A stretch of 64,000 bases of DNA, taken from Alteromonas profundi (lineage in GTDB: Bacteria; Pseudomonadota; Gammaproteobacteria; Enterobacterales; Alteromonadaceae). Under the pieces are notes generated by a model that searched no databases, was not told the DNA's origin, and was given only the letters and a program-made list of their open reading frames with translations. Below, piece after piece: positions 9,150 to 20,036 of the stretch (within the stretch, counting starts at the first letter, position 1; the number at the start of each line of letters is the position of its first letter). The position numbers and the translations under genes were made by a program. The stretch covers positions 180,416 to 244,415 of the forward strand of contig NZ_JAAAWN010000005.1 in NCBI RefSeq assembly GCF_010500865.1, in the 5' to 3' direction.

Positions 9150-9174
9150 GCCGGCTTATTATGCCGGCTTTTTT
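9150..9174 (+). terminator. Rho-independent terminator of the receptor gene
   Basis: GCCGGC, a 7-base loop, GCCGGC, then TTTTTT, 21 bases after the receptor stop codon. Confidence 0.8.
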
Positions 9175-9216
9175 GTAAACATAACTTTTTGTAAACATAA
9201 CTTTTTGTAAACATAA
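9170..9216 (+). repeat. 3 x 16-bp tandem repeat at terminator tail
   Basis: TTTTTGTAAACATAAC is present three times in tandem (last copy one base short), beginning inside the T-run of the terminator. It looks like local slippage duplication. Confidence 0.9.
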
Positions 9217-9317
9217 TGCACCAGCCTATGTAGTGACGTGCTTCATGTAGGTACTGATATTCACCGACAGCTAGTTTACATTTACGCTAATGTAATCAAT
9301 CAAAGAGAGCGTATTAG

Positions 9318-9617
9318 GTGACAAAATTAAACAGTGAACAGATAAACCAACGTCTTACCTCATTAAATGAAGCGTTACCTGAAAGTGAGCAGTGGGCATT
9401 AAAAGATGACACTATTACCAAAACCTTCACATTTAAAAGTTTCATTCGCGCATTTGGCTGGATGTCGCAAATTGCCATATGGGCTGAAAAGCTTCGCCAT
9501 CATCCGGAATGGTTCAATGTTTATAACCGGGTAGAGGTCACATTAACCACTCATGACGTCAATGGGTTAAGTGAATTGGACTTCGAATTGGCCGAAAAAA
9601 TGGAAAAGTTTCGCTAG
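9318..9617 (+). CDS. phhB: 4a-hydroxytetrahydrobiopterin dehydratase (PCD/DCoH)
   Basis: Pterin-4a-carbinolamine dehydratase, 99 residues, normal for the family. It dehydrates the carbinolamine formed by aromatic amino acid hydroxylases, regenerating the pterin cofactor. The signature [18 protein letters not shown] (about residues 58-75) is intact, including the His-His-Pro catalytic group. Translation starts at GTG, preceded by AGAGAG. No phenylalanine hydroxylase gene is next to it, so the partner is elsewhere. It is a single gene between the receptor and the initiator tRNAs. Confidence 0.9.
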   Translation: MTKLNSEQINQRLTSLNEALPESEQWALKDDTITKTFTFKSFIRAFGWMSQIAIWAEKLRHHPEWFNVYNRVEVTLTTHDVNGLSELDFELAEKMEKFR

Positions 9618-9726
9618 CTATTATCTGTTGTGTAGAGGAAATGTACTGTTATTGTACAAGGCTTGTACGTAATGCTGGATTATTGTTCACTTGGTCAGAA
9701 AAGTGTAATATTTTTGAATAAGGTGC

Positions 9727-9754
9727 TTGTGTTAGAAAAGTTCGTATGTATAAT
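9727..9754 (+). promoter_or_regulatory. sigma-70 promoter for the initiator tRNA pair
   Basis: TTGTGT, a 16-base spacer, TATAAT, then a GC-rich discriminator ACGCCCC. This is the usual architecture of a growth-rate-controlled stable-RNA promoter, about 60 bases before the first tRNA. Confidence 0.6.
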
Positions 9755-9812
9755 ACGCCCCACGTTGAAGGGAGGAGCAAACAACTCCAAACACTTTAAC
9801 AGAATTTTCTGG

Positions 9813-9889
<77 letters not shown>

Positions 9890-9950
9890 CAGAAAATGAA
9901 CTAACTCCATACTGGGGTGTCATAATAGACAGCTTGGTAAAACGATCAGA

Positions 9951-10027
<77 letters not shown>

Positions 10028-10032
10028 CATTC

Positions 10033-10060
10033 AAACCCCAGTTTTTACTGGGGTTTTTTT
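10033..10060 (+). terminator. terminator after the tRNA pair
   Basis: AACCCCAG, a TTTTTA loop, CTGGGGTT and a run of T, starting six bases after the second CCA end. Confidence 0.88.
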
Positions 10061-10279
10061 GTATCTATTGCTTTATTGGCCGCCCTACTAAAACTTTTTT
10101 GCAGCGCGCTTGGCGTAGCGAAAAAAAGTACCTTCCTTATTATCTGGTTTTTAACAACACAATTTATGGTGTAGCGCCCAGCACAAAATAGCCTTTACCT
10201 CTGTTTTACTTTATTATGCGTTTTTTCATTACCACCGTGTGCATAGAGTCCCTGCAGTGAAGTAGCGGATAAGTCGTTT

Positions 10280-13200
10280 ATGATATTAGAATATTTTGAT
10301 GTAGGGCCTGAAGTTACGCTATTAGAGGGTAACTACAACTATGGCTTGGTGTGCCTATCACTTATTGTCGCCATTTTTGCCGCCTTTATGGCGTTTAATG
10401 TGGCAACAGAAGCCGCTAATACGCAAAACCGCACGCGGCGAAACACACTTCTATTTGCCGGCAGTTTTGCGTTAGGCGGCGGCATCTGGGCCATGCATTT
10501 CCTTGGCATGTTAGCCTTCGAATTATGCGCACCTGTTACCTATGATGCCTCTATTACTGCACTTTCAGCTATCCCCGGTATTGGCGCAGCATGGGTGGCG
10601 CTGTCCCTTATGACCAAATCTCGAATTTCCTTTATTCAAATTCTCGCAGGCGGGGTACTCATGGGCGCGGGCATTGGCACTATGCATTATAGCGGCATGG
10701 CGGCAATGCAAATGTCTCCTTTGTTGAGATACAATGTGGCACTGTTTTTACTTTCTATCGTGGTAGCAGTAATACTTGCCATGATGGCCCTGTGGGTGAA
10801 ATTTCGGGTAAGTAGCCAAAAGGATGGTGGGTCGAATATGTCTGCAGCGCTCATATCTGCTGTAGTCATGGGCTTAGCCATTTCAGGTATGCATTATACA
10901 GGTATGGCCGCAGCTAGGTTTGCGCTACCACCCGGGCTTGAACAAAGTGCACAAACGGGGTCGATTTCCGTTTACTTAGCACTTGCCGTTGCAATGGTGA
11001 CCATCACCCTGATAGCAATTGTGTTAGGTGTCACGCTGCTATTTCGTTATAAAGACGTCATGCTTAGGGCTCTTTCCAGCGAAGAAGTGCAGCATGCAAT
11101 TACCGATACCGCTATTGACGCTATTTTAACCCTCGACGACAAGGGGCGCATTCAAACTGCTAATCCCGCTGTTCAAGAGGTGTTAGGTTATTCTCCTGAC
11201 GAACTTGTTGGCGAACCTGCAGGTATCTTAATTCCGGATCATCGTAAGCATGTTTACGATGATGATTTCTTTACCCAGCGAACGGTGCCTGTGCAACAAA
11301 TTATTGGTACTAGCAGAGAAGCTAATGTCATTCACAAAAATGGCGAACACATACCGGTTCGTATTGCTATTGGCTACACTAAAATACACGGTAAGGCGAT
11401 TTTTGTTGGCTTTATTTCAGATTTACGCAAGCGCAAAGCGATGGAAAACGCGTTGCGGGAAAGTGAAGCCAAATTCCGCAGCTTTATATCGAACATTCCG
11501 GGCATGGCCTACCGGTGTTTAAACGAAAAAGGCTGGCCAATGTTGTTTATCAGTGATGCGGTTCGCGATTTAACGGGCTATGAAGCCGATGATTTTATAC
11601 TTCCTACCCCTAAAATGTCGTTTATGGAGTTATATCATCCCGATGATCTTGGCGAGCTAAGTAAGCTCAACAGGGTAGAGGGTGAGTTTACCCTTGAGTA
11701 TCGTATTATTACCAAACAGGGAGATGTACGCTGGGTTATTGAAAAAGGCGTTCATATTACCGATGAGGATGGGGATACTAAATTTATAGATGGGTTCATC
11801 GCGGATATTACGGCGCGTAAAGAAATGGAGCAGCAGCTTACCGCAGCAAAAGAGAAAGCCGAAGATGCGGCTGCCGCGCGTACTACCTTTTTGGCCAATA
11901 TGAGCCATGAAATTCGCACGCCCATGAATGCAATTATTGGTTTTAGCGATTTACTGCTTACCGAAGAAATGCCAAGCGAGCAACACGCACACTTATCCAC
12001 TATCAATAGTTCGGCGCGTTCTTTATTACATTTACTCAACGATATTCTCGATAGTGCGAAACTTGATAAAGGTAAGTTAGATTTAGAATACCGAGATTTT
12101 ACCCTTCGAGAGGAAGTCGACAATGTGATTTCCACCTTCTGGTTACAAGCAAAGCGTAAAAACATTGCCTTGGAAGTTGAGGTTGACGATAACGTGGGCG
12201 AAGCCTACCGAGGGGTGCCTGAGCGCATTAGGCAAGTACTAAATAACCTTATCGGTAATGCAGTAAAATTCACCGCTACGGGCAGTGTAAAGTTGCGCGT
12301 CACTACCGATACAGAGTTTGTTTACTTTAGTGTTGAAGACTCGGGTATAGGTATGTCAAAAGAGCAGGTGCAGCGCGTGTTTGATGCGTTTTCCCAAGCC
12401 GATGCATCTATGAGCAGGAAATATGGTGGTACGGGGCTAGGTACCACAATATCAAAGCAGTTGGTTGAACTTATGGGCGGTAACATCTGTGCGCAAAGCG
12501 AGTTAGGCGAAGGGAGCAAGTTCACCTTTAGGCTGCCTCTTACCCCCGCTGAACCCCCTAAGGCAGAAGCAAAGGGGCAACCGTTATTACTGCCATCCAT
12601 GCATATGCTTATTGTTGATGATATTGCGCAGAATATTGACTTATTATCGTTGTTACTGACTCGCTCAGGGCACCAGGTTACTGTAGCGCGAGATGGTGCA
12701 GAAGCATTAGACAAAATGATGGATGATGCGACAATTGATATCGTGCTCATGGACCTACAAATGCCGGTGTTAGATGGGCTGGAATCAGCGAAGCAGCGAC
12801 GTAAATATGAAGCTGAAAATAACCTTGCACCTTTGCCTATTGTTGCGCTAACGGCAAGTGTTCTGGTGCAAGACCGTCACGCAGCGATAGACGCGGGAAT
12901 GGAAGGGTTTGCCAATAAACCCATAGATTATCCTGCATTAACTCGTGAAATTGCACGGGTAAAAGGAATACAGGAAAAAGACGTTGCGCCGTCGGCAGAA
13001 GTAACCGCGAAGCGAAACAAAAACACGCCTACACGGGAGGCGAATAAGGTTGTTGATGTGGACAAAGCACTGCAACTCTGGGGCGAGAGAGAGGTTCATT
13101 TACACGAAGTTGGCAGATTTATTACCAACAGCGAAGAGCAGGTTAAAAACATTATTAGCGCAATTATAGAAGGCGACGATAAAATGGCCGCTTCGCTAGC

Positions 13201-13615
13201 TCACGCAATGAAAGGGGTTGCTGGTAATTTAAGCTTAACCACGCTATTTACCGTGTGCCGGAACATAGAACAAAGCGCGAAAAAGAATGAACTGAATATT
13301 GTATTAGTTGAACCATTGCGTAGTGCTTTCAACGAGTTAACAGCATGGTATTCAGCGCAAGGGCAAACTGAGGCAACGACAAATGATGACCATGTAAATG
13401 GTGAAGAATTGATTTGCCGTCTTACCAAGCTATGCGATAGTGTTAATAAAAACATGCTTGATGAAAACGAGCTTGAAGAAATAGAAGCTATGCCAGCGGG
13501 GCGCTTTAAAGAAGATGTCACTGCTGTATTATTTGATATCAACGACTTTGAATTTGAAAATGCGGAACAAAAAATCCAAGCGCTAATAAATTCAATAAAT
13601 GAGAGTTACCGCTAG
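10280..13615 (+). CDS. MHYT-PAS-PAS hybrid sensor histidine kinase with receiver and Hpt
   Basis: 1111-residue inner-membrane hybrid kinase. Residues 15-260 form the MHYT sensor, with the repeated motifs [16 protein letters not shown] and MHYTGMAA inside transmembrane segments; MHYT domains are predicted to bind copper and sense O2, CO or NO. Two PAS/PAC domains follow (about 270-390 and 400-520). The kinase core has the phospho-His at H543 in [13 protein letters not shown] and a GHKL ATPase with DSGIGM and GGTGLG. The receiver phospho-Asp is D825 in [11 protein letters not shown]. The C-terminal Hpt domain carries H975 in [13 protein letters not shown]. All phosphorelay residues are intact. 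The HD-GYP response regulator starts 4 bases after the stop and is the obvious partner. Confidence 0.93.
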   Translation: MILEYFDVGPEVTLLEGNYNYGLVCLSLIVAIFAAFMAFNVATEAANTQNRTRRNTLLFAGSFALGGGIWAMHFLGMLAFELCAPVTYDASITALSAIPGIGAAWVALSLMTKSRISFIQILAGGVLMGAGIGTMHYSGMAAMQMSPLLRYNVALFLLSIVVAVILAMMALWVKFRVSSQKDGGSNMSAALISAVVMGLAISGMHYTGMAAARFALPPGLEQSAQTGSISVYLALAVAMVTITLIAIVLGVTLLFRYKDVMLRALSSEEVQHAITDTAIDAILTLDDKGRIQTANPAVQEVLGYSPDELVGEPAGILIPDHRKHVYDDDFFTQRTVPVQQIIGTSREANVIHKNGEHIPVRIAIGYTKIHGKAIFVGFISDLRKRKAMENALRESEAKFRSFISNIPGMAYRCLNEKGWPMLFISDAVRDLTGYEADDFILPTPKMSFMELYHPDDLGELSKLNRVEGEFTLEYRIITKQGDVRWVIEKGVHITDEDGDTKFIDGFIADITARKEMEQQLTAAKEKAEDAAAARTTFLANMSHEIRTPMNAIIGFSDLLLTEEMPSEQHAHLSTINSSARSLLHLLNDILDSAKLDKGKLDLEYRDFTLREEVDNVISTFWLQAKRKNIALEVEVDDNVGEAYRGVPERIRQVLNNLIGNAVKFTATGSVKLRVTTDTEFVYFSVEDSGIGMSKEQVQRVFDAFSQADASMSRKYGGTGLGTTISKQLVELMGGNICAQSELGEGSKFTFRLPLTPAEPPKAEAKGQPLLLPSMHMLIVDDIAQNIDLLSLLLTRSGHQVTVARDGAEALDKMMDDATIDIVLMDLQMPVLDGLESAKQRRKYEAENNLAPLPIVALTASVLVQDRHAAIDAGMEGFANKPIDYPALTREIARVKGIQEKDVAPSAEVTAKRNKNTPTREANKVVDVDKALQLWGEREVHLHEVGRFITNSEEQVKNIISAIIEGDDKMAASLAHAMKGVAGNLSLTTLFTVCRNIEQSAKKNELNIVLVEPLRSAFNELTAWYSAQGQTEATTNDDHVNGEELICRLTKLCDSVNKNMLDENELEEIEAMPAGRFKEDVTAVLFDINDFEFENAEQKIQALINSINESYR

Positions 13616-13618
13616 CCC

Positions 13619-14614
13619 ATGTTACGACAATTATCAGAGCCCTCCATATTGCTGGTAGACGACGAACCAGTCAATCTTCGCGTATTAAAGCAACTATTAG
13701 CCTCGGATTATCAGCTTATCTTCGCCAAAAATGGCGAAGAGGCGATCCGATTGGCCACAGATCGTCAGCCCAATCTCATTTTACTCGATATTATGATGCC
13801 AGGACTAACCGGGTTTGAGGTATGCAAAAAACTAAAAGCCCACGCTGGTACCCGTCATATCCCCGTTATTTTTGTTACTGCGTTAAACGATGCTCACGAT
13901 GAAGCTGAAGGGTTTGAAGTAGGGGCGGTAGACTATATTACCAAACCTATCTCGCCTGCCGTGGTTAAAGCGCGTGTGAAGACACACTTATCGTTGGTTC
14001 AATCTGACGAACTAATGCGTACACGATTGCAGGTGGTGCAGCGGCTAGGACGTGCAGCTGAATATAAAGATAACGAAACAGGTATGCATGTAATGCGTAT
14101 GAGCCATTATTCGAAAATTTTGGCAACCGCGTATGGGTTTAACGAGGAAAAAGCAGAAATTTTATTGCATGCTGCTCCCATGCACGATATTGGTAAAATC
14201 GGCATTGCGGACAGTATTATGCTAAAACCGGGTAAGCTAACTGACGAAGAATTTGCGGCAATGAAAAAGCACCCTGAAATTGGCGCTGAAATATTGGGCG
14301 AGTGCGACTCAGACCTACTTAAAATCGCCAAATCAGTGTCGTTAACCCACCACGAAAAATGGGATGGTAGCGGTTATCCAAACGGCCTCAAAGGCGAAGA
14401 TATACCAATAGAAGGTCGCATTTGTGCGGTAGCCGATGTATTTGATGCGTTAACCAGTAAGCGCCCGTATAAAGAAGCGTGGACGGTAGAGGAAACCTTA
14501 GACTTTATGCAAAGCCAAAAAGGTAAGCACTTTGACCCAGCGCTTATCGATTTGCTTGTAGAAAACTTACCTGCCATCTTAGAGGTTAAAAATACCTGGG
14601 TTGATGAAGACTAA
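13619..14614 (+). CDS. HD-GYP response regulator (c-di-GMP phosphodiesterase)
   Basis: 331-residue two-domain regulator. The receiver (residues 9-125) has the LLVDDEP acid pair, the acceptor Asp in LLDIMMPG and the conserved Lys in ITKPIS. The HD-GYP domain (150-320) has the metal-binding MHDIGKIG, the HHEKWDGSGYP motif and KRPYKEAW. Proteins of this RpfG-like layout hydrolyse cyclic di-GMP when the receiver is phosphorylated. It lies directly behind the MHYT hybrid kinase in the same operon, so the pair probably links a gas or redox signal to c-di-GMP turnover. All catalytic residues I can identify are present. Confidence 0.93.
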   Translation: MLRQLSEPSILLVDDEPVNLRVLKQLLASDYQLIFAKNGEEAIRLATDRQPNLILLDIMMPGLTGFEVCKKLKAHAGTRHIPVIFVTALNDAHDEAEGFEVGAVDYITKPISPAVVKARVKTHLSLVQSDELMRTRLQVVQRLGRAAEYKDNETGMHVMRMSHYSKILATAYGFNEEKAEILLHAAPMHDIGKIGIADSIMLKPGKLTDEEFAAMKKHPEIGAEILGECDSDLLKIAKSVSLTHHEKWDGSGYPNGLKGEDIPIEGRICAVADVFDALTSKRPYKEAWTVEETLDFMQSQKGKHFDPALIDLLVENLPAILEVKNTWVDED

Positions 14615-14627
14615 TCCATACTGTCTG

Positions 14628-14656
14628 TTGCTTAATGTGCCGCCAATCAGTATAAT
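14628..14656 (+). promoter_or_regulatory. strong sigma-70 promoter upstream of a short transcript
   Basis: TTGCTT, exactly 17 bases, then a perfect TATAAT. Transcription would start near 14663. It drives the small transcript that ends at the terminator at 14798-14824, and with read-through the rimP operon. Confidence 0.65.
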
Positions 14657-14712
14657 GTCCGTATTACGTGATGGTGGCGGGCTCCCTCAATGGTAAGGAA
14701 AGTAACGCTTCC

Positions 14713-14799
14713 ATGATTAGCAAACTATCGCCTAACGGTGTTTTTACCCATAAGTTTGCAACTGCCGGTCTGGCAGGTATGGGTTCAGAAGTTTTATAA
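14713..14799 (+). CDS. possible 28-residue small ORF or structured leader RNA
   Basis: An ATG frame of 28 codons, starting MISKLSPNGVF and ending GMGSEVL, sits between a near-consensus promoter and a strong terminator, with AAGGAA about 12 bases upstream. The RNA could also fold on itself: GGAAAG/CTTCC around the ribosome binding site, TGCC/GGCA, and ACCCATA/TATGGGT. So the transcript could be a small mRNA, a small regulatory RNA or an attenuator-type leader. I recognise neither the peptide nor a riboswitch class. The short, isolated unit is the solid observation; coding status is uncertain. Confidence 0.35.
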   Translation: MISKLSPNGVFTHKFATAGLAGMGSEVL

Positions 14800-14824
14800 A
14801 AGCCCCGCTAGTCCGGGGCTTTTT
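14798..14824 (+). terminator. Rho-independent terminator of the small transcript
   Basis: AAGCCCCG, a 6-base loop, CGGGGCTTTTT. The A-run overlaps the TAA of the 28-codon frame. Confidence 0.85.
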
Positions 14825-14870
14825 GTTGTATTAAAACCTGGAGTCAGCCTGGCTGAACTGGGTGATGACA

Positions 14871-14893
14871 GGTGGGCGTAAGGCCCTTTTTTT
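14871..14893 (+). promoter_or_regulatory. rimP leader hairpin with T-run
   Basis: A GGGC/GCCC hairpin followed by seven T just before the rimP ribosome binding site. A terminator-like hairpin at this place is a known feature of rimP-nusA operon leaders in gammaproteobacteria and fits autogenous control by NusA. Confidence 0.55.
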
Positions 14894-14910
14894 GTTTTTG
14901 GAGGTTTGGA

Positions 14911-15369
14911 TTGGCAAAACTTGAAGAAAAACTAACCGAAATGCTAGAGCCGGGTGTAGATGCACTAGGTTTTGAGTTGGTTGGCGTCGAGTTTGTACGA
15001 GCGGGGAAACATTCGATTCTTCGTGTTTTTATTGATCACGAAAACGGTATTTCCGTAGATGATTGTGCGGATGTTAGTCATCAGGTTAGCGCAATTTTGG
15101 ATGTAGAAGATCCCATCAGCACCGAATACAACTTAGAAGTGTCTTCGCCTGGTATGGACAGACCGCTTTTTAAAGAAAAGCATTATGTTGATTCTGTAGG
15201 TGAGATTGTTCAGGTTCGTCTATCTATGCCGATGGACGACAGACGTAATTTCAAAGGCAAAGTATTAGCATGCGAAAACGGCATAGTTAGTATTGAAGTG
15301 GATGGCCAGCAGTTCCAGTTAGCTGTGGCGAATATCGAAAAAGGTAACGTTGTTCCCACCTTCGATTAA
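14911..15369 (+). CDS. rimP: ribosome maturation factor RimP
   Basis: 30S subunit maturation factor, 152 residues, close in length and sequence to the E. coli protein, including FELVGVEFVR, DDCADVSHQVSA and YNLEVSSPGMDRPLF. I chose the TTG at 14911, preceded by GGAGG 7 bases upstream, because it gives the usual N-terminus (AKLEEKLTEML). An in-frame GTG at 14872 lies in the leader hairpin and is unlikely. First gene of the conserved rimP-nusA-infB-rbfA-truB-rpsO operon. Confidence 0.95.
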   Translation: MAKLEEKLTEMLEPGVDALGFELVGVEFVRAGKHSILRVFIDHENGISVDDCADVSHQVSAILDVEDPISTEYNLEVSSPGMDRPLFKEKHYVDSVGEIVQVRLSMPMDDRRNFKGKVLACENGIVSIEVDGQQFQLAVANIEKGNVVPTFD

Positions 15370-15414
15370 CGGAACAGCAATGCTTTCATCGACGAAAGCT
15401 TGAGTGAGGCGAAA

Positions 15415-16908
15415 ATGAATAAAGAAATTTTGTTAGTGGCAGAAGCCGTTTCAAATGAAAAACAAGTGCCTAGAGAAAAGATTTTTGAAGCGTTGGAATT
15501 TGCGATAGCAAGTGCAACGAAAAAGAAAAACGAAGGCGAAATTGAAGTACGTGTAAGTATTGACAGAACTACGGGCGACTTCGATACCTTCCGTCGTTGG
15601 ATGGTTATTCCTGATGATCAGGAGCAAGAAAATCCCTTCGCTGAAATTACCTTCTCTGCAGCACAAATTGACGAACCTGAGATCCAATTAGGCGATTTTG
15701 TAGAAGAACAAATTGAATCTATAAAATTCGACCGCATTACTACGCAGACTGCAAAGCAAGTCATCGTACAAAAAGTGCGTGAAGCCGAACGTGCACAGAT
15801 GATTGCCGAGTATGAAGATAAAGTCGGTGAGTTAGTTACAGGTACTGTGAAAAAAGTTAATCGTGACAACATTATTATCGATTTAGGAAATAACGCTGAA
15901 GGCGTAATTTACCGTGATGATATGCTACCACGAGAAACCTTCCGTCCAGGCGACCGTGTTCGCGGCTTACTGTATGTAATTCGTCCGGAAGCACGGGGAG
16001 CACAGCTATTTGTTAGCCGTACTCACCCAGATATGTTGGTTGAACTTTTCCGTTTGGAAGTTCCGGAGATTGCCGAAGAAACGCTAGAGATTAAATCTGC
16101 AGCGCGGGACCCGGGCTCACGGGCGAAGATCGCAGTGAAAACTAATGACAAGCGTTTAGACCCTGTGGGTGCGTGCGTAGGCATGCGTGGTTCACGGGTA
16201 CAAGCCGTATCAGGTGAATTAGGTGGTGAACGTGTCGACATCGTACTGTGGGATGAAAATGCGGCTCAGTTCGTAATTAATGCAATGGCGCCAGCAGAAG
16301 TGGCCTCTATTGTAGTTGATGAAGACAGCAACACCATGGATGTTGCCGTTGAAGCAGACAACCTTGCTCAGGCAATTGGTCGTAGTGGTCAAAACGTACG
16401 TCTTGCCAGTCAGTTAACTGGCTGGGAGTTAAACGTGATGACAGTAGATGACCTGAACAAGAAACATGAAGAAGAAAACGCTAAGGTGCTTAACCTATTT
16501 ACAGCCGGCCTAGACATTGACGAAGAGTTTGCGTCTGTGTTGGTTGATGAAGGTTTCACCACACTGGAAGAAGTGGCCTATGTGCCAACAAGCGAGCTTC
16601 TTGCAGTTGACGGTTTAGACGAAGATACCGTTGAAGAATTGCGTACCCGTGCACGTGCTTTCCTTACGACCCGTGCATTGGCAAACGAAGAAACGCTTGA
16701 AGGCGCAGAGCCTACCGAAGCCTTACTAGGCCTTGAGGGAATGAGTAAGCACGTGGCCTATGTGTTGGCCAGCCGCGGCATTACCGACCTTGAAGAACTG
16801 GCTGAGCAAGGCACAGATGAGATAAGTGATATCGATGAACTCGACGATGAAAAAGCGGGTGCGCTAATTATGGCGGCACGTAATATCGTTTGGTTCAATG
16901 AAGAGTAA
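15415..16908 (+). CDS. nusA: transcription termination/antitermination factor NusA
   Basis: 497-residue RNA polymerase-binding factor. Order: N-terminal RNAP-binding domain (1-125, [16 protein letters not shown]), S1 domain (about 135-200), two KH domains (about 200-345, with [16 protein letters not shown] and [15 protein letters not shown]), and two C-terminal acidic helix-hairpin-helix repeats (365-495) as in E. coli. The start at 15415 follows GTGAGG and matches the usual N-terminus; an in-frame start five codons upstream is possible but less likely. It probably also regulates this operon. Confidence 0.97.
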   Translation: MNKEILLVAEAVSNEKQVPREKIFEALEFAIASATKKKNEGEIEVRVSIDRTTGDFDTFRRWMVIPDDQEQENPFAEITFSAAQIDEPEIQLGDFVEEQIESIKFDRITTQTAKQVIVQKVREAERAQMIAEYEDKVGELVTGTVKKVNRDNIIIDLGNNAEGVIYRDDMLPRETFRPGDRVRGLLYVIRPEARGAQLFVSRTHPDMLVELFRLEVPEIAEETLEIKSAARDPGSRAKIAVKTNDKRLDPVGACVGMRGSRVQAVSGELGGERVDIVLWDENAAQFVINAMAPAEVASIVVDEDSNTMDVAVEADNLAQAIGRSGQNVRLASQLTGWELNVMTVDDLNKKHEEENAKVLNLFTAGLDIDEEFASVLVDEGFTTLEEVAYVPTSELLAVDGLDEDTVEELRTRARAFLTTRALANEETLEGAEPTEALLGLEGMSKHVAYVLASRGITDLEELAEQGTDEISDIDELDDEKAGALIMAARNIVWFNEE

Positions 16909-16932
16909 GGTCAACAGGGGGAAAAATACGTA

Positions 16933-19536
16933 ATGGCAGATGTATCTATTGAAAAGCTCGCCAGCGACATTGGTACGACCGTTGACCGATTGGTTGGCCA
17001 GTTTAAAGGCGCGGGTATTGCAAAGAATGCCGGCGACCAGGTTAACGAAGACGAGAAAAAGAAACTATTGGATCATTTAAGTAAGCAACACGGCAGCGCC
17101 TCAGAACCACAACGTATGACTCTAAAACGTAAAACGACAAGTACGTTAAGCGTGGGTAAGTCAAAAGAAGTGAAAGTAGAGGTGCGCAAGAAGCGTACAT
17201 ACGTTAAGCGTAATGACGCGGAAGAACAGCAACGTTTAGCCGAAGAAGAGGCAAAGCGTGCTGAGGAAGAACGTTTGAAGCGTGAAGCGGAAGAAAAAGC
17301 AGCAGCGCAAGCGAAGCAAGCTGCTGAAGAGAAAGCGCGTAAGGCGGAAGAAGCGAAGAAAGCCGCTAACGAAGAACGCGCTCGTCGTGCAGAACAAGCG
17401 AAGAAAGAAGCCGAAGCACGTAAGCAAGACGAACCAGAACTAAGTGACGCTGAGAAAGCGGAACAGGAAGCGGCTCGTCAAGAGGAAGAACGTCTTCGCA
17501 AAGCACAGGAAGAAGAGTCGCAGAAGAAGCTTGAAGAAGAAGCGAAAAAAGCGGCAGAAGAAGCGCGTAAGCTTGCTGAAGAGAATGAGCGTCGCTGGAA
17601 AGAAGAAGAAGAGCGCCGCAAAAAAGCTGAAGCTGAAGAAGTGCATTTACACTCTAATCGTTATGCACAAGAAGCCGAGGATGAACAAGACGCACAAGTT
17701 GAGCGTTCATCACGTCGTCGCAGAAAGTCTAAGCGCAATGCAGGTGAACACTTGAAGCAGGGCTTTAACAAACCAGCACAACCGGTTGAACGTGTAGTAA
17801 AACTTGGTGAAACTATTACCGTTGGCGAACTTGCAAGTAAGCTTGCAATTAAGTCTAACGAAGTTATCAAAACCATGATGAAAATGGGTGAGATGGCAAC
17901 CATTAACCAAGTGCTTGACCAAGATACAGCGGTACTTGTTGTTGAAGAAATGGGTCATAAGTATGAACTGGTTAACGACAACGCGTTAGAAGACGAATTG
18001 TTGGCTGAAGGTTCTGGTGGCGAAAAAGCTGCGCGAGCGCCAGTTGTTACTATTATGGGTCACGTTGACCATGGTAAAACGTCACTTCTTGATTATATCC
18101 GTCGTGCAAAAGTTGCCGCTGGCGAAGCTGGTGGTATTACTCAGCATATTGGTGCTTATAAAGTAGAAACCGATAACGGCGAAATCACCTTCCTAGATAC
18201 ACCAGGACACGCGGCGTTTACCGCTATGCGTGCGCGTGGTGCCACTGCAACAGATATTGTTGTACTTGTGGTTGCCGCCGATGATGGTGTGATGCCGCAA
18301 ACAAAAGAAGCGGTGCAGCATGCTCGCGCTGCGGGTGTACCACTTATTATTGCGGTAAACAAAATGGATAAAGAGTCTGCGGATCCAGATCGGGTTAAAA
18401 CCGAACTGTCTCAGTTAGACGTTATCTCTGAAGAGTGGGGCGGCGAATACCAGTTCTGTAACGTGTCTGCGAAAACAGGTATGGGTGTAGACGCATTGCT
18501 TGAAGCTATTGTTCTACAAGCTGAATTACTTGATTTACAAGCGGTAGCAGAAGGTTTAGGACGGGGTATTGTTATTGAGTCTCGCCTTGATAAAGGGCGT
18601 GGGCCAGTGGCTTCTGTACTTATTCAGGAAGGCCAACTGCGCGCTGGTGATATTTTACTGTGTGGTGAAGAATATGGCCGCGTTCGTGCTATGCGCGATG
18701 AAAACGGTCAAGATATGAAAGTTGCCGGGCCTTCTACACCTGTAGAGGTACTTGGTCTTTCAGGTGTTCCTGTAGCCGGTGAAGATGCAGCGGTAGTTCA
18801 AGATGAGCGTAAAGCACGTGAAGTCGCAGCTAAGCGTCATCAGAAGAAGCGTGAGCTAAAACTTGCTCGTCAGCAGAAAGCAAAACTAGAGAACATGTTT
18901 GCCAATATGGCCTCGGGTGATGTGAGCGATTTGAACATCGTACTAAAAGCTGATGTACAGGGTTCTGTAGAAGCAATTGCTGAATCACTTATTAAGCTTT
19001 CTACCTCAGAAGTGAAAGTAAATATTGTAGGTAGCGGTGTAGGTGGTATTACCGAAACAGACGCAACCTTAGCGGCAGCATCTGGTGCTATCGTTCTTGG
19101 CTTTAACGTTCGTGCTGATGCGTCTGCACGTCGTGTGCTTGAAGCAGAAGAAATTGATTTACGCTACTACAGCGTTATCTATCACTTGATTGATGAAGTT
19201 AAAGCTGCGATGAGCGGTATGCTTGCGCCAGAATTTAAGCAAGAAATCATCGGTCTAGCACAGGTTCGTGACGTATTTAAATCGCCTAAACTGGGTGCTA
19301 TTGCAGGTTGTATGGTTACCGAAGGCGTGGTTAAGCGTAGCAATCCGATCCGTGTACTACGTGAAAACGTAGTTATCTATGAAGGTGAGCTTGAATCTCT
19401 ACGTCGCTTTAAAGATGACGTACAAGAAGTTCGTAACGGCATGGAATGTGGTATCGGCGTTAAGAACTACAACGATGTTAAAGTCGGCGACCAAATTGAG
19501 GTTTTCGAAATCGTTGAGGTTAAACGAGAAATCTAA
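16933..19536 (+). CDS. infB: translation initiation factor IF-2
   Basis: 867-residue GTPase that places initiator tRNA on the 30S subunit. The N-terminal IF2N domain (1-55) is followed by a very long Glu/Lys/Arg/Ala helical stretch (about 90-255), a second IF2N domain (about 285-340), the G domain (about 370-540) with [16 protein letters not shown] and NKMDK, and the domain II, III and C-terminal fMet-tRNA-binding domains. Length and layout match gammaproteobacterial IF-2. As in E. coli, internal starts could produce shorter forms, but I cannot confirm this. A terminator-like hairpin follows at 19558-19586. Confidence 0.97.
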   Translation: MADVSIEKLASDIGTTVDRLVGQFKGAGIAKNAGDQVNEDEKKKLLDHLSKQHGSASEPQRMTLKRKTTSTLSVGKSKEVKVEVRKKRTYVKRNDAEEQQRLAEEEAKRAEEERLKREAEEKAAAQAKQAAEEKARKAEEAKKAANEERARRAEQAKKEAEARKQDEPELSDAEKAEQEAARQEEERLRKAQEEESQKKLEEEAKKAAEEARKLAEENERRWKEEEERRKKAEAEEVHLHSNRYAQEAEDEQDAQVERSSRRRRKSKRNAGEHLKQGFNKPAQPVERVVKLGETITVGELASKLAIKSNEVIKTMMKMGEMATINQVLDQDTAVLVVEEMGHKYELVNDNALEDELLAEGSGGEKAARAPVVTIMGHVDHGKTSLLDYIRRAKVAAGEAGGITQHIGAYKVETDNGEITFLDTPGHAAFTAMRARGATATDIVVLVVAADDGVMPQTKEAVQHARAAGVPLIIAVNKMDKESADPDRVKTELSQLDVISEEWGGEYQFCNVSAKTGMGVDALLEAIVLQAELLDLQAVAEGLGRGIVIESRLDKGRGPVASVLIQEGQLRAGDILLCGEEYGRVRAMRDENGQDMKVAGPSTPVEVLGLSGVPVAGEDAAVVQDERKAREVAAKRHQKKRELKLARQQKAKLENMFANMASGDVSDLNIVLKADVQGSVEAIAESLIKLSTSEVKVNIVGSGVGGITETDATLAAASGAIVLGFNVRADASARRVLEAEEIDLRYYSVIYHLIDEVKAAMSGMLAPEFKQEIIGLAQVRDVFKSPKLGAIAGCMVTEGVVKRSNPIRVLRENVVIYEGELESLRRFKDDVQEVRNGMECGIGVKNYNDVKVGDQIEVFEIVEVKREI

Positions 19537-19557
19537 ATTGCCTATAACATTGGCATG

Positions 19558-19586
19558 AAAAAGCGGGGGCCAGAGCCCCCGTTTTT
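19558..19586 (+). terminator. terminator-like hairpin between infB and rbfA
   Basis: AAAAGCGGGGGC, CAGA loop, GCCCCCGTTTTT. It lies inside the operon, so it probably lowers rather than stops expression of rbfA, truB and rpsO. Confidence 0.8.
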
Positions 19587-19634
19587 GTCTGTATAACAGG
19601 CAGTAATCTGTGCAATGTAAGAAAGGAGTATATT

Positions 19635-20036
19635 ATGGCTCGTGAATTTTCACGTACCGACCGAGTGGCGCAGCAAGTACATAAAGAAATTGCCAGCATC
19701 ATTCAAAATGAATATAAACATCGCGTAGGGGATATGCCGCTGATCACGGTATCAGATGTAGATGTTACTCGCGACTTGGCCCACGCTAAAATATTTGTCA
19801 CTATTTACAACAGTACTGAAGAAGAAGGCAAAGCCCAAGTTAAGCAGCTGGCCGAATTCAAAGGCTTTATGCGTAGCATACTGGCGAAACGTTTACGTAT
19901 GCGCTCAGTACCCGATCTTCATTTCTTTGAAGATAAATCAATTATTGAAGGTATGCGTATTTCTAACCTTGTGTCTGAAACCATCGCAAAAGATGAGTCT
20001 AAGCGCGAAACTGATGATTCAGAAGAGCAGGAGTAA
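19635..20036 (+). CDS. rbfA: 30S ribosome-binding factor RbfA
   Basis: Cold-shock-associated 30S maturation factor, 133 residues, KH-like fold. Recognisable by MAREFSRTDRVAQQVHKEIA, the DVTRDLAHAKIFVT strand and the LRMRSVPDLHFFED stretch near the C-terminus. The acidic C-terminal tail resembles E. coli RbfA. GGAG precedes the ATG by 6 bases. The stop abuts the truB start codon, implying translational coupling. Confidence 0.96.
   Translation: MAREFSRTDRVAQQVHKEIASIIQNEYKHRVGDMPLITVSDVDVTRDLAHAKIFVTIYNSTEEEGKAQVKQLAEFKGFMRSILAKRLRMRSVPDLHFFEDKSIIEGMRISNLVSETIAKDESKRETDDSEEQE

Noticed and set aside
14872..14910. Upstream GTG start for rimP
   Set aside because: It would translate through the leader hairpin and lacks a Shine-Dalgarno; the TTG at 14911 with GGAGG gives the conserved N-terminus.
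17236..17646. Open frames opposite to or shifted in the infB Glu/Lys-rich part
   Set aside because: Low-complexity codon bias of the IF-2 helical region produces Phe/Leu- or Arg/Lys-rich shadow frames; no ribosome binding site or homology.
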